A DNA stretch of 64,000 nt, taken from Orychophragmus violaceus (lineage: Eukaryota; Streptophyta; Magnoliopsida; Brassicales; Brassicaceae). Under the pieces are notes generated by a model. That model did not search any database, was not told where the DNA came from, and saw only the letters and a list, made by a program, of their open reading frames with translations. Shown here in pieces: positions 1 through 12,435 of the stretch (position 1 is the stretch's first letter; each line of letters begins with the position of its first letter). The translations under genes and the position numbers were made by a program. Where the stretch lies: the NCBI GenBank assembly GCA_030180135.1, contig CM058232.1, positions 72,842,016-72,906,015 of the forward strand, given 5' to 3'.

Positions 1-3
1 CAC

Positions 4-435
4 CAAGAGGATTGTGAGTTCACCAAGTATCTTGGGAAGTTCTCATCTGCTTGGTCTGAGCTTGACATGTTAAGGCCAAGCACCATGGACCCAAAGGTTC
101 TTAATGAAAGGAAGGAGCAAGACAAGATCTTTGGACTCCTTCTCAATTTGAATCCGGTCTACAATGATGTTATCATGTCCATTCTAAGGAGACTACTCTT
201 CCTGACTTTGAAGAAGTGTGCTCAAGGATCCAAAAGGAACAAGGGAGCATTGGGCTGTTTGGAGGAAAGGGGGAGCTTGTCACTGCCAACAAGAGTGTGT
301 TCAAGCATGAGGACATGAAGTACACTTCCTGTGAGCATTTCAAGAAGAAGGGACACACCAAAGACAAGTGCTAGATCCTCCATCCACATCTCAAGCCATC
401 CAAGTTCAGAGATTCAAAAGCCAACATCTCTCAAG
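4..435 (+). pseudogene. Copia-1 gag fragment (UBN2-like region plus zinc knuckle)
   Basis: Reading from base 4 gives a typical copia Gag core (KYLGKFSSAWSELD, then DKIFGLLLNLNPVYNDV). Around 240 the reading moves to another frame, which carries a zinc knuckle at about 331-372. The expected CX2CX4HX4C pattern is damaged: the second cysteine is Phe, and a TAG follows the last cysteine directly. Gag packages element RNA into virus-like particles. This fragment is broken by at least one frameshift, one stop and the lost zinc ligand. Confidence 0.8.
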
Positions 436-437
436 AA

Positions 438-2133
438 GTGACTGAGCAAGCGACTTCATCTACCCAAGGAGGAGAGATTGCCTTGTTCACTAACACTGAG
501 TATGTGAGGAGAAGTGATCTGGAGGATCTCATCAAGGCTTATGCCTCTAAAACCTCTGGTATCACGCTCTTGTCTCATAAATTACTTGCACAATCTGATC
601 ATAAAATGGTAGTAGACTCAGGAGCTTCTCACCATATGATTAGTGATGCTAAGTTGTTAAAAGACATTAAACCGGCTCTAGGTAAAGTAACTATTGCTGA
701 TGGTCAAGGTATTCCCATTGTAGGGACACGAAAGTTAAGACTCTTTAACAAGGATAGTGATGCTTTCTTTGTGCCTAAGTTTAAGTCTAATCTTCTGTCT
801 GTGAAAAGGATTACAAATGATCTGAATTGCAATGTTATATTTGGGCCTAATGAAGTTTGCTTTCAGGATATTAAGAATGGCAAGGTACTTGGAAGAGGTG
901 GAACAAAAGATGAGCTTTACCTCCTTGAGAACACTTCTCCAAGCAATTCGGATTCCTTAGCTTTCAATTCCCGTTTTTCTGTTAATCAAAATGCTTTGTG
1001 GCATGCTAGACTTGGTCATCCTCAGTTTAATGTTGCCTAATGCTCTCAGTTTAATGTTGCCTAATGCTAACTTTGATCATTCAACTTGTGAAGCTTGCAT
1101 TCTTGGTAAACATTGTAGAACTGTCTTTCCTAAATCTGCTACTATCTATGAAAACTGCTTTGATCTAGTGCATTCTGATGTTTGGACTTCACCTTGTCTA
1201 TCTAGAGATAGGAACAAATATTTTGTGACCTTCATAGATGAGAAATCGAAATACACTTGGGTCACTTTGCTCCCATCTAAAGATAGGGTTTATGAAGCTT
1301 TCATTCAATTTCAAAATTATATTACTAATCAGTTTAGTGCAAAGATCAAAGTGTTTAGATCAGATAATGGAGGAGAGTATACAAGTCAAAGATTCAAAGC
1401 CCACTTGAACAAAAATGGAATCCTACATCAAACAAGCTGTCCACATACACCCCAACAAAATGGAGTGGCTGAGAGAAAGAACATACATCTCATGGAAGTT
1501 GCTAGGTCCATGATGTTTCATACCAATGTGCCTAAAAGATTTTGGGGAGATGCGGTCTTAACAGCTTGCTATCTCATCAATAGGACTCCAACAAAAGTTC
1601 TCCAAGACATCTCACCATTTGAGGTATTAAACAAAACCCAACCCTTTATTGAACACTTACGTGTGTTTGGGTGTGTGTGTTTTGTCTGCAATTCAGGTGA
1701 TCAAAGAAACAAGTGCATGTTCCTTGGATATTCAACTACTCAAAAGGGGTACAAATGCTATGATCCAATCAACAACCGCACCTATGTCTCAAGGGATGTC
1801 AAGTTCATGGAAGAAAAGGGATATTTTGAAAAGAGGGATTGGGAAGAATTGAAAGACCTCTCAAGATCACCTTCCGACCTTGTTACAAGTCTGAGGTTTC
1901 TCTTGGATCATTTGAGGAATGACTCTCCTAAGTTACCAAGACAAAGGGAAACAGAAACAGGAAGTCATAAAGAAGAGTTGCAAGAAGAAGAACCAGTGGC
2001 AGCAAATCAAGAACCCACTGAAACTCAAGAGAAAGTTCTACCTCAGAATCAAGATCAAGTAAATTTGAATATGAATGAGGAGGAGACAATTCATCTTGAA
2101 GAAGAACAAATCGGCGTTAAGGAAGCTGCTTAA
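438..2133 (+). pseudogene. Copia-1 protease and integrase
   Basis: The aspartic protease motif is at about 613-627 (VVDSGASHHM). The GAG-pre-integrase and zinc region follows (WHARLGH, then CEACILGKH near 1090). The integrase catalytic residues are visible: D in HSDVW, D in RSDNGGEY and E in NGVAERKN. The frame changes near 1021-1068, where a 24-bp unit starting CTCAGTTTAATG is tandemly duplicated. An in-frame TAA stands at 2131-2133 ahead of the RT-linked frame. Without these breaks it would be one polyprotein, so this is a pseudogene. Confidence 0.88.
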
Positions 2134-2136
2134 CCG

Positions 2137-3852
2137 GTGCAACAACTCAGAAGAAGTACTAGAGAAAAGAAGGATCCATCAATCTGGATCAACAAGAAGT
2201 TCTACTTCAACAATCAGGTTGTTGCTCATCCCAACCAATCCATGTGTTCTATTGACTTGTTACCATCAAGTCATTGTGCCTTTCTTGGGAAGATAGAAAT
2301 GAATCATGTTCCTAAAACCTATGAAGAGGCTAAGGACACTAAGGTGTGGATGGATGTTGTGATTGATGAGAAGGAGGCTATGGAAATGAACCATACTTGG
2401 AATGTAGAACCTTTACCAAAAGGAAAGAAAGCTGTGAGCTCCAAATGGGTATTCATAATCAAGTACAAGAGCAATGGGGATATAGAGAGGTACAAGGCAA
2501 GGTTGGTTGCTAGAGGATTCACTCAGACTTATGGAGAAGACTAAAACGACAATTTTGCACCAGTAGCGAAGCTTCACATTGTAAGAGTTACTCTCTCCTT
2601 AGCTACCAACCTTTCATGGGATCTTTGGCAGATGGATGTCAAAAATGCTTTCCTACAAGGAGAACTTGAAGAAGAGGTGTATATGACTCCACCATCAGGT
2701 CTCGAACAGTTGTGTAAGCCAGAGGAAGTGTTGAGGTTGAGAAGAGCTATCTATGGTTTGAAGCAGTCACCAAGAGCTTGGTATCATAAGCTAAGCCACA
2801 CTCTTATGGATCATGGGTTCACGAAGTCTCAGTCTGACCATACCTTGTTCACTCTTCAAAGCTCCTCAAGCGTGGTTGTGGTACTCATATATGTGGATGA
2901 TCTGATCATTACTGGCAGTGATAAATCAGGGATCCAATCCACCAAAGCATTCCTCAAAAGTTTATTTGACATCAAGGACGTCAGTGAGTTGAAATACTTC
3001 TTGGGAATTGAAGTGTGCAGATTTCAAGATGGTTTGTTTCTGTCCCAAAGAAAGTATGTCAAGAAATTGTTGACAGAAACAGGAATGCAAGAAAGCAAGA
3101 TAGCTAAAACTCCTCTTGAAGATGGTTACCAAGTCAATAGAAAGGGGGAGAAATCAGACTATGATTTGTTCAAGGATGTGTCTCTATACAGGAGAATGGT
3201 TGGGAAGCTCATCTACCTTACTCTCACTAGACCAGACCTATGTTTTGCTGTGAATCAAGTCAGCCAACATATGCAAACACCTACTGTCCACCACTAGAGC
3301 ATGATAGAAAGGATACTCAGATATCTCAAGGGATCTCAAGGACAAGGCATTTGGATGTGTAAGAATGACAACACTGAGATTGTTGGGTATTGTGATGCAG
3401 ATTAGGCTGGTGATAAGAGTGACATGAGATCTACAACCGGCTATTGCACATTTATTGGAGGAAACTTAGTGACTTGGAAGACCAAGAAGCAGAAGGTTGT
3501 TTCCTGCTCAAGTGTTGAAGCTGAGTATAGAGCAATGAGGAAACTCACAAACGAGTTGACATGGCTGAAGGCTCTGCTTAAGGACTTTAGCATTGAGCAA
3601 TCAAGTCCCATTACCTTCCATTGTGACAATCAGGCTGCAATCCATATAGCCACAAACTCGGTGTTCCATGAAAGGACTAAACACATAGAGATTGATTGTC
3701 ACAAGGTCAGGGAGAAGATTGAAGATGGAACTGTCTTACCCTGCTATACAAGAAGTGAAGATCAGTTAGTAGACATCTTCACCAAAGCTGCAAGTCTCAA
3801 GGTTTGCGATCACATCTTTAGCAAACTACGACTTGTATCCATTCATGATTAG
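2137..3852 (+). pseudogene. Copia-1 reverse transcriptase and RNase H
   Basis: One frame runs through three ORFs separated by single stops. It contains RT motifs (KWVFIIKYKSNGDIERYKARLVA, the QMDVKNAFLQG aspartate, and the YVDDLIIT catalytic pair) and RNase H (SSVEAEYRAM, CDNQAAIHIATNSVFHERTKHIEID). Premature stops are TAA at 2542-2544, TAG at 3295-3297 and TAG near 3403. The two TAGs sit at positions that are Trp in the family, as expected from G-to-A decay of methylated DNA. The natural stop is at 3850-3852. Confidence 0.9.
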
Positions 3853-4007
3853 AACTCTCCTGATTCATGAGCAGCATACTCTTTTTCCCTTGATGTGGTT
3901 TTGTCCCAAATGGTTTTCCATATCAAGGTTTTTAATGAGGTGTTGCCATGATCATTCCAAGCTTAGCCTTTAGGGTGAGTCCAAAGTCTAAGCTTGAAGG
4001 GGAGTAT

Positions 4008-4386
4008 TGATCATGAGGTATCTATTGAGATGAAGTTCTAATGATCAGAGATGGATAGCTTGAAGACTATCCATATGGATGCTATGAGAAGTAACCTAAC
4101 TGTCCATGAAGAATCCGTGGATGGTATCCGCGGATAAACAGTAAAAACAGTCTTGTCACTTCAAGATATTTTAGATTAGCTTCTCTTGTAAGCTAAATTA
4201 GTCTAATGGCTCTCCTCTATATTGTAATCTCTGATTTTGAATTTTGAATCTAAGGAGACTTATTCTCATCTCCAATTCTCTCTCTAATCTCTCTCTTGTT
4301 CTTATTCTCTCAAACTCTCTTTAATCTTCTTCTCTTATGTTTTGTTGATTCCACAAATCTCTATCATTATTCTCTTAAATCTAACA
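4008..4386 (+). repeat. Copia-1 3' LTR
   Basis: The LTR runs from TGATCATGAGG to CTAACA, about 379 bp. It directly follows a polypurine tract and a non-coding tail after the RNase H stop. It has the usual TG...CA ends. The second half contains a TATA-like CTATATTG and a CT-rich stretch. The partner 5' LTR is outside the window, so the ends rest on the polypurine tract and terminal dinucleotides only. Confidence 0.7.
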
Positions 4387-5510
4387 ACTAGATGCAGAGC
4401 ATATGTGTGCACACACTCAATCCTCTGATCTTGAAAGCTTATAGATAAAATTAGCATATTTACCATAACAATATTGCATGCATAACGTGGTTTCACCTGG
4501 TAAGATCAAGAGCAAGTTACCTGATAGAGGTACCATGTCGAATACGAATATCATAAGTAGTGAAAGGTCTCCTGCTATGTTCGCAAAAGCAAGAAAATAG
4601 ATATTAATGACCAATTACTATCCGTTAAGTTCACTACCTAAACCGGAAAACAGAAAACTCTGAAAGAGGCTAATAATTTATTTATTTCTGGTGAAATCAA
4701 ATACTAACTCTACAACAAAGCTAAGCTCGGGAAGGCCACACATCTCGTTAGAAAAGCATGATAACTAGAAGTAAATACTATAACAGGAGACCTAACTCTG
4801 AGTTCATGCCATGCATCTATGCCAGAATTCTCTTGTAAAACTCTCGTATTGATTCTTTACATCTTCTAGATGTGATGATATATGAACCAAGATCTATTGT
4901 AAGTCACAACCTATATAGAATAAGTTGTATAGGTTTAACCAACCCAACATTGCATAAAGTAAATGATTTATCATTATTGCAACTAGAAACTTTAAGACAA
5001 TGATTACTTCCTGTCCAGGGTCAAAATAAGCATGATAAGTTCACAAAAGATCATAAAGTCAATTGCATAAAGGTGTAACATCCTGAACGTTAAGAGCCTA
5101 GGCACAATACTTTCTTGTATCAAAAGAGTATAGTATAGTGATTTCAAATAGAGTCATGGTAACGTTACCAGTTAGAGAGGCACTAAAACCATCAAATTTA
5201 AACTGAGATAAACAATAGAGAAATCATCATCCAAAATGAAAGGAAAAGTTCATCCAACTAGATTGTGTTAAGTCTTGAAGATTCATACCGTAAGTAGCCC
5301 AAAGACGTTCAACAAACTTTATTAATCAATTCATTAACTTAGCACCGCAACAATTTCAAATGCTCCGATTGAAACGAAAAATAAAATACCTGTTCAAATT
5401 TGTTCAGATCAACCAGCAAATTCATGGCTGAAGGAAAAAAAAATTCAGATGTACTGGCTGAACCACAACATTCTCTTTCAGATCTTAAACAGAAAATTCA
5501 TCACACAAAC
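4387..5510. other. Non-coding DNA, copy A of an old tandem duplication
   Basis: No convincing coding sequence is present. Several stretches align by eye, in the same orientation, with 10072-10362 and 22991-23860. Examples are 4466-4560 (shared GGTAAGATCAA and AGGTACCATGTC blocks) and 5085-5345 (shared ACCAGTTAG, AATGAAAGGMAAAGTT and GTCTTGAAGATTCATA blocks). The last five bases, CAAAC, are the left TSD of Copia-2. Confidence 0.6.
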
Positions 5511-5655
5511 TGTGAATACTCTTTGTATTAAGTGTAAAGTACAATCGAGTAGCACATATATACAAGTGAAGAGTCCTATGATAACTATAAAGATATACAA
5601 AGATATCGTAAATGGATATAGCTAGAATATGCTAACAGCTCTAACAACTCTAATA
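5511..5655 (-). repeat. Copia-2 3' LTR
   Basis: This LTR of about 145 bp starts on the plus strand with TGTGAATACTC and ends CTCTAATA. It pairs with 9908-10057. On the element's own strand it starts TATTAGAG, directly after the polypurine tract. Confidence 0.9.
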
Positions 5656-5662
5656 CGCTCCC

Positions 5663-7157
5663 TCAAGATGGACTGTTGTAAGAGAGTCCAATCTTGCTGC
5701 ATAGTTGAATAAACTTCGGACGAGACAGAGGTTTTGTAAGTGCATCTACGAGTTGATCTTTCGTGTTGACATGGCGAACTCGAAGCACTCCACGCTGAAC
5801 TAAGTCTCGGATGACATGGTAGTCTACTGCTACATGCTTCATTCTAGATTGAAAAATAGGATTGGCACATAGATATGCCGCCCCTATGTTATCACAGTAG
5901 ATGACTGGAGGATCATCGTTAGCTAAACCAAGTTCACGAAGTAGCATAGTGACCCATTCCACTTCTGAAGTTGTTTCCGAGACAGACTTGTATTATGCTT
6001 CGGTAGACGAGCGTGCAATGGTCCGTTGCTTCTTGGATGACCAAGATACCAAGTGTTTGCCCACATAAACTAAATAAGCACATGTGGAAGCATAATTGTC
6101 TTTGTCGCCAGCCCAATCTGCGTCTGAGAAAGCGTGAACAGAAGGCGGGTTGATTGCTGAGAAGTACAGACCAACCATTTTCGTGCCTGCAAGATACCTT
6201 AAGACCCGTTTCGCAGCTATCCAACGATCAAGGCGTAGCTCATGCATATACTGGGACAGTTTATTAACTGCATAAGCTATGTCAGGTCTTGTAAACTGCA
6301 AATACTGAAGACTCCCAATCACATATCTGTACTCCGCAGGATCAAAAAGTAGAGGACCCGATTCTGCTGTGAGAACTGATTTGTCTGCCAAGGGTGTCGA
6401 AATGTGTTTGGCATTAATCATGTTCGTACGGTGCAATAGATCATTGATATACTTAGCTTGCGTTAACGTCAAGCCAGTGCTGGTGCGTGTTACTTCTATG
6501 CCCAGGAAATAACTAAGGTCTCCCATGTCTTTTAAAGAAAACTGAGCTCCAATCTTATCTATGAACTGCTGGATATACGTTGCTGAATTTCCTGTGACAA
6601 CAATGTCATCCACATAAACGAGAACAAACAGTAGAGTGTTGACATCCTTGTAAATAAACAGAGAAGTGTCAGCCACAGAGTTGGTGAAACCCGAGTCAAT
6701 AAGGAAAGACCGAAGAGCATGATACCACGCCCGTGGTGCCTGTTTAAGGCCATAAATGGCCTTGTGCAATTTACAAACAAAGTCAGGTCTGTCAGGATCA
6801 ATAAAGCCCGGTGGCTAAACCATGTAAACCTCCTCAGTGAGTGGACCTTGCAAGAATGCATTGTTTTACATCCAATTGCTGAAGAACCCAGCCTCTTGAC
6901 ACTGCCTGACCAAGAACGAGCCGGATTGTTGGCTGTTTGACGACAGGACAAAAGGTTTCAAAATAGTCGATTCCTGAGCGCTGGTTAAAGCCCTTTGCAA
7001 CAAGACGTGATTTGAATTTTTCCAATGTGCCGTCAGCTTTCCTTTTTATCCGAAACACCCATCGACGTCCAACCAGGTTATGCGTTGCATCAGGTGGAAC
7101 AAGTGACCAGGTAAGGTTTCTCACTTGTGAGTTGAGTTCCTGATAGAATCTCGCCAT
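5663..7157 (-). pseudogene. Copia-2 reverse transcriptase and RNase H
   Basis: On the minus strand, 7157-6834 encodes the RT start (RRWVFRIKRKADGTLEKFKSRLVAKG). After a frame change, 6769-5993 encodes YGLKQAPRAWYH, the catalytic LVYVDDIVVTG, and RNase H entry (DADWAGDKDN, SSKKQRTIARSSTEA). A stop at 5990-5992 precedes the final segment 5962-5663 (MEWVTMLL, YCDNIGAAYL, KHVAVDYHVIRD), which ends just before the polypurine tract. The frameshift near 6830 and the stop near 5991 inactivate it. Confidence 0.9.
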
Positions 7158-8749
7158 CGTGAATCTTTTAGCGCTTGAACATGCGTATTCGGCTCAATAT
7201 CTGAAACATTGGAAACAACCACATTCATAATATAACGAGGGTTAGGTTTCTTGATGTTGTTTTGAAGCCGAGTGACCATTCGACCAGATTGAGCATGAAC
7301 AGTGGGCACAGCTGAAACCGTTGAATTCGAGGAGGCAGGATCTGTCACATTATCAGAGACAGCCACAATATGTTCTGGATCAGTAGGAGTGAGTGGCTGA
7401 GTCGTATTCAGAGTCTCAACAGGTGACTCCAGGTGTGTAACACACGCATGTGAGGGTTCCAACACAGGATGTGAGACAACAGGCAGCATCAATGACTGTG
7501 GCAGAGGAATGACTGAGGAAGGATCACTCACGTCAGTATCAAATAAAGGAGTATGAACTCTGTTTGGCATAGCTTTTTGTGTTTGGAAAGGAAACTCATT
7601 TTCAAAGAAGTCTACATGTCGAGAAACATAAAGACGTGACGTTTTCTAATCATAACAGAAGTAGGCACTTTGAGATAATGAGTAACCCAAAAATACAGAT
7701 GGAGACGATCGAGATTGAAGTTTGTGTGAGGAATAAGGGCGGAGCCAAGGATAGCACAAGCACCCAAAAACATGCATCGTAGAATAATATGCTGTTTCAT
7801 GAAAAAGGAGCTCGAATGGGACTTGAAAATCAAGAGAAGATCTAGGAAGTCTATTGATCAGATACACGGCAGTGGAAAACGCAAAGGTCCAGTACTCCAA
7901 TGGAACTTGAGCTTGAGACATGAGAGCCAAGCCTGTTTCAACAATATGTCGATGCTTACGCTCTGCAAGTCCGTTGTGCTCTGGAGTATGGGGAGGAGAA
8001 GTGAGATGAGAAATACCATGATGGGCCAAAAACGATTTAAGTACGGTAAATTCTCCTCCATTGTCTGTGTAAAGAGTAACAATGCGCGATTGAAAACGAT
8101 TTTCAACAAGTTCTTTAAAACATTTGAATGTTTCGAAAACTTGCGATTTTCGTTTTAATGGATAAAACCAGGTGTATCTTGTAAAATGATCAACAAAAAC
8201 AATATAATACTTGTATCCATCGGACGAGAGAACAGGGGATGTCCAGACATCCGAATAGATAAGTTCTAATGCTCGAGACGACGGAATCGTATTGATCCCA
8301 AAAGAATGTTTATGGCTTTTATTGATAGCACAAGAATTGCAGAACAAAGGTGAAGAAATTTTATTGGAAAATGCTAACGAATTTTGAAACAAAACACGAT
8401 TTAAAACATCAAGCGCAAGATGCCCAAGACGAGAGTACCACTGAGTCATCGATACTTTTATTGCCGAGAGAACTTGAATCTTTGTGGAGCTAGGAATCGA
8501 TTCAAGCCACTCGTAAAGCCCATTTTTAACTGCTCCTGTTTTGAGAAGTGTTCCCGTGGTTAGATCCCTCACCTGAAAAGACCAAGGATCAAAAGTAATA
8601 GATACGTTATTATCCGCACAAGTTTGCCGAACAGACATAAGGTTTCTTTCAATCTTGGGAGCATAGAGAACATTATTCAGCATAATAGATCGAGAGGGTG
8701 AAGAAAGTGATGCAAAACCAGTGTGTGATTGCATGACCAGATCCATCAC
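7121..8749 (-). pseudogene. Copia-2 integrase with proline-rich linker
   Basis: The minus-strand frame 8749-7646 contains the pre-integrase region (YSRLGHLALDVL, FCNSCAINKSHKHSF). It also has all three DDE residues, in IYSDVWTSP, LYTDNGGEF and NGLAERKHR. Segment 7570-7121 is the Pro/Thr/Ser-rich linker between integrase and RT (for example PLPQSLMLPVVSHP). The two are joined by a frame change near 7600. Integrase would insert the cDNA. The catalytic triad is kept but the reading frame is not. Confidence 0.88.
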
Positions 8750-9746
8750 CTAGAACTATTACTTCATTTCCTTGATACGGAGAGTGAAGAGAGAGTTTGT
8801 TTAGATCAGTGGTAACATGATGGGAAGCTCCACTGTCAAGAATCCATGAAGGCTGAGCAAACTGTGGTGTCATTGTTGTGTGGTGCGCACGAGGCTGCCA
8901 TGGTGTTGACGGCATCGCATGTTGATATGAAAAAGCTTGATCAGCAGCGACCATATTGAACTGCGAACAGCGTTGTGCACTGTGACCCTGCACTCCATAG
9001 GCTTGGCACTTCCCAAGGTAAGGCCTAGAAGACCGATTCTGAAACCCTGGTCGTGGAGTGAAAGACTGAGATTGACGATTGTCAGGTTGTTGTTGCTTGT
9101 AGTGCAATTTGGTCTTGGTGACATTTGCAGTGACTGGAAAAGTCAGACTTGGTTGCATACATTGAATTGCAGCTTCCCTGTTGACTAGCTTATCACGCAG
9201 CTCGTCAAGTGTTGGTGGTACATCACGCCCATTGATTTGATCAACAACACCACTGTATTCTTCATCCAATCCATCAAGTATAAATTCAATGATATCTTCA
9301 TGGTCAAGTGGTTTGCCAAGAAGAGCCAACTGATCAGCCTTTGCTTTGACTGATTGTAAGTACTCATCAATGGAACGTTGCCCTTTATTGCTTTTCTTCA
9401 ACTGATCTTTAATCTGCATTATGTGGCCAAGTGAAGGTCGACCATATGTTGATCGAAGGGTAGTCCATGCCATGAGAGAATTGGTGGATGTGGAGATGAG
9501 AGGTTGAATTGGTGTTGAGATTGTGCCAAGAAGAGCTGCAAAAATCAATTTATCCTGACGTTGCCAAGCAATGAACGCCGAATTTGGAGTGGTGAGATTG
9601 TTCGATTGAACAGTTGGTGGCGGAACCGGTGCATCATCCGTAATGAAGTGCTTAAGGTTGTGGCCATCAAAAAAGAGAGAGACCTGAAGACTCCACGTCA
9701 TATAGTTTGATGACGTGAGTCGGGTAACGTTGCTCATGTTAATCAT
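8673..9746 (-). pseudogene. Copia-2 gag and protease
   Basis: The ATG at 9746 opens a 357-codon ORF. It has a copia Gag (NYMTWSLQVSLFFDGHNL, YLQSVKAKADQLALLGKPLDHEDIIEFILDGLD), then a knuckle-like CQAYGVQGHSAQRC whose second zinc cysteine is Tyr, then the protease WILDSGASHHVTTD. The frame leaves the polyprotein near 8700, where it overlaps the integrase frame, so a frameshift separates protease from integrase. Confidence 0.9.
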
Positions 9747-9907
9747 CAGAACCGGATGTTTAGGATCCTGAAGATTAACATTCGTTACAGAAGCAAAGGT
9801 CGAATTTCTCAGAGTTTGCGGAAGAAGTCGCCATTGTTGGCAAAAGAAAAGAAAAGAGAAGGCAGAGATCTTGAAAGATTTATGTCAGATCTCCTGCTCT
9901 TATACCA

Positions 9908-10057
9908 TGTGAGTACTCTTTGTATTAAGTGTAAAGTACAATCGAGTAGCACATATATACAAGTGAACAGTCCTATGATCTAGGAACTATAAAGATATAC
10001 AAAGATATCATAAAGAGATATAGCTAGAATATGCTAACAGCTCTAACAACTCTAATA
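9908..10057 (-). repeat. Copia-2 5' LTR
   Basis: This 150-bp LTR runs on the plus strand from TGTGAGTACTC to CTCTAATA and is followed by the TSD CAAAC. Its partner is 5511-5655. A primer binding site lies next to it at 9895-9907. Confidence 0.9.
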
Positions 10058-10062
10058 CAAAC

Positions 10063-10367
10063 ATATCATCTGACACAATTACTGCATTCTCAATGTGATT
10101 TCCCCGGGTAAGATCAAAAGTAAGATGACTGAGAGAGGACAAGACATAGTGCAATCTCAGAGGTACCATGTCAAATAAGAAAATCATAAGATTTTTTTTT
10201 TAAAAAGCCTCCTTCCGTGTTTTCAAAAGCTTGTGAATGCATTCTGGCTCGGTGTCTAGCTCGAGAGAACCCACAAGCTCTCACAAACACATCAGTATGT
10301 TTAAAACATATCTCATCCATATCTCATTCATGCAGTACTTGCTATTAACACACACAAAAGTTGCCAT
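10063..10367. other. Non-coding DNA, copy B (first part) of the tandem duplication
   Basis: No gene is visible. The segment 10072-10200 resembles 4466-4580 with scattered substitutions and a roughly 25-bp insertion. It ends with the Copia-3 TSD GCCAT (10363-10367) and continues at 22991 if Copia-3 is removed. Confidence 0.6.
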
Positions 10368-10487
10368 TATTAGATGTAAATACACTTGTATAGTTGATCA
10401 ATGTAGTTAGGAACTTGTATATAAGGTTGACATACTGAACATAGTTAATTAATGAGAGTAACAAACTTTATTTACTCTAGTTTAATA
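10368..10487 (+). repeat. Copia-3 5' LTR with adjacent primer binding site
   Basis: This 120-bp LTR is followed directly by TGGTATCAGAGCA, which matches the 3' end complement of initiator Met tRNA as commonly used by plant copia elements. Its partner is 22867-22985. Confidence 0.9.
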
Positions 10488-10777
10488 TGGTATCAGAGCA
10501 AATATCATTCTCTCTCTTCCGCTTCGACATTTCTTCATCTTCGAGCTTCGTTTGAGCTCCATTGATCTTCGATTGAGCTTCGATGATTGCTTCTCTTCGT
10601 CATATTCATCTCGATTTTGTTTTACGATTCCTTTTCTTGGTGATTGACATCTTGTTCATCATCTTTCCGCTTCTGATTTTGTTCATTTTCTTTCTTTGAC
10701 CTCGATTATCGTCGTTCTCTTCTTTGTTACATCAATCAGCGTAATCTCTGTTCAAATCCTCTCAATTGTACTTCACC

Positions 10778-12435
10778 ATGACTGATAACTCGTCTCAATC
10801 CTCGGAATCTTTGAACTCGACTCAGTATATGGATCAATATTCGAATCCTTATTTCTTGCATCAATCTGATCATGCCGGCCTTATCCTGGTTTATGATCGT
10901 CTCTCGACTGATTCTGAGTTTCACTCATGGCGTCGCTCCATTCGTATGGACTCAATGTTCGCAACAAACTCGGATTCATAGATGGTACGATTTCGAAACA
11001 TTCTGATTCTCATCGTGATGCTGGATCTTGGTCGTGATGCAATGATATGGTCTCTACTTGGCTAATGAATTATGTTTCTAAGAAGATTAGTGCTAGTCTC
11101 ATGTTTCTTTCCACTGCTGAACAGATTTGGCAGAACTTATGCTCTAGGTTTAAGCAGAATGATGCGCCTAGGATTTATGAGATTGAACAGAAATTGAATA
11201 ATCTTCAACAGGATCGTTGGATATAAGTGCTTACTATACAAAATTAGTTACTCTGTGGGATGAATACAAGAATTATGTTGATCTTCCAACATGTTCTTGT
11301 GGTAAGTGCGAGTGTAACGCAGCTACTAAGTGGGAAACCTTACAACAACGCAGTCGTGTCATCAAGTTCTTAATGGGATCGAATGATTCCTATGAACCTA
11401 GCCGTCGTCAGATCCTCATGATGAAACCAATTCCTCCTCTTGAAGAAATCTTTCACATGATAACACAAGATGAGCGACAGAAGACGTTGAAACCTCCTCC
11501 CAAAGCTTAGAATGTAGTCTTTCAAAGTTCTGGACCTTCTAAAACTATAGAATATCAAGAACATTTTGAGAATACTGCTTTTGCTGTTCAGAACCAAGGC
11601 TATCGATCTAAGCCAAGGCCATTATGTACTCATTGTGGGCTTCTTGGTCATGTCATTCAGAAATGCTTTAAGCTCCATGGATATCCTCCTGGACATAGGT
11701 TTCACAATGCTGGTTCATCTTCAGGACAATCATCTGTGCTTACTGGTTATCTTGCCCAGAATCAATACTGTGGCCAGAATCAGTTTGTTCCTCGCGGCTC
11801 TTTCCAATCTCAGCCTCGAACTCAACAAGCACAACATTTCCAGAAGAATAATATTGTGGCAAATGTGATGAATGATTCGCAGCTATACATGCCACCTCCA
11901 GCAAGCAATATTCTTAATCTGAATTTCTCTCAAATGGATCCCAAACAAGTTCAGTCTCTCATTCAGCAGCTTCAAGTTCATACTCAAGCTCCAGAACCTT
12001 CAGTTCCTTTGGCATTAGCTTCTATCACTGAGGGTGGTCATATGGATTCTAATTCCTCCTCTGGTAACATTCCTTTTCTTTCTACTAGTATCCGTTTTAA
12101 GAACCATTGCCTTACTTTTAAACACCAATGCCTTTCCTCTCTATCTCATACTATTCCTAGTGGTTCTTGGATAATGGACACTGGTGCTACTACACATGTA
12201 TGTTCTGATCTTGCTTTGTTTAGTAACACTTCTCCTGTAACAGGTGTTACAGTCTCTTTACCAAATGGCATTAGAGAACCCATCACTCATACTGGCACAA
12301 TTCACATCTCATCATCTCTTATTTTGCATAATGTTTTACATGTTCCATCATTTCAATTCAATCTTATCAGTGTCAGTACTATGCTAAGAGATAATAACAG
12401 TTCTGCTCATTTTTACCCTACCTATTGTTTGATCC
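10778..12435 (+). pseudogene. Copia-3 gag and protease, interrupted by Copia-4
   Basis: The ATG at 10778 starts a Gag whose N-terminus has FLHQSDHAGLILVYDRL and FHSWRRSIRM. A frameshift occurs near 10950. Further pieces follow at 11217-11510 (YYTKLVTLWDEYKNYVDLPTCSCGKC, RVIKFLMGSNDSYEPSRRQILMM). A zinc knuckle follows near 11623-11666 (CTHCGLLGHVIQKC). Then comes the protease motif WIMDTGATTHVCSD at about 12167-12208. The frame is cut at 12435 by the Copia-4 insertion. Several frameshifts exist besides the insertion. Confidence 0.88.

Larger units (their letters stand above)
1..4386 (+). mobile_element. Copia-1: Ty1/copia retrotransposon, 5' end outside the window
   Basis: This is a plus-strand copia element entering from the left edge. 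The domain order gag, protease, integrase, reverse transcriptase, RNase H defines Ty1/copia. It ends with a polypurine stretch (AAGGGGAG, about 3997-4004) and an LTR at 4008-4386. The 5' LTR, primer binding site and start of gag lie outside the window, so TSD and age cannot be read. Several stops and frameshifts make the copy non-functional. Confidence 0.93.
5511..10057 (-). mobile_element. Copia-2: complete Ty1/copia element, TSD CAAAC
   Basis: LTRs at 5511-5655 and 9908-10057 flank a minus-strand gag-protease-integrase-RT-RNase H series. The 5-bp TSD CAAAC is perfect (5506-5510 and 10058-10062). A polypurine tract (CTTGAGGGAGC on the minus strand, 5656-5667) lies inside the left LTR. An initiator-tRNA-like primer site (minus-strand TGGTATAAGAGC) lies inside the right LTR. 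The LTRs differ at about five positions plus a 5-bp indel. Coding frames are interrupted, so it is intact in structure but defective in coding. Confidence 0.95.
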
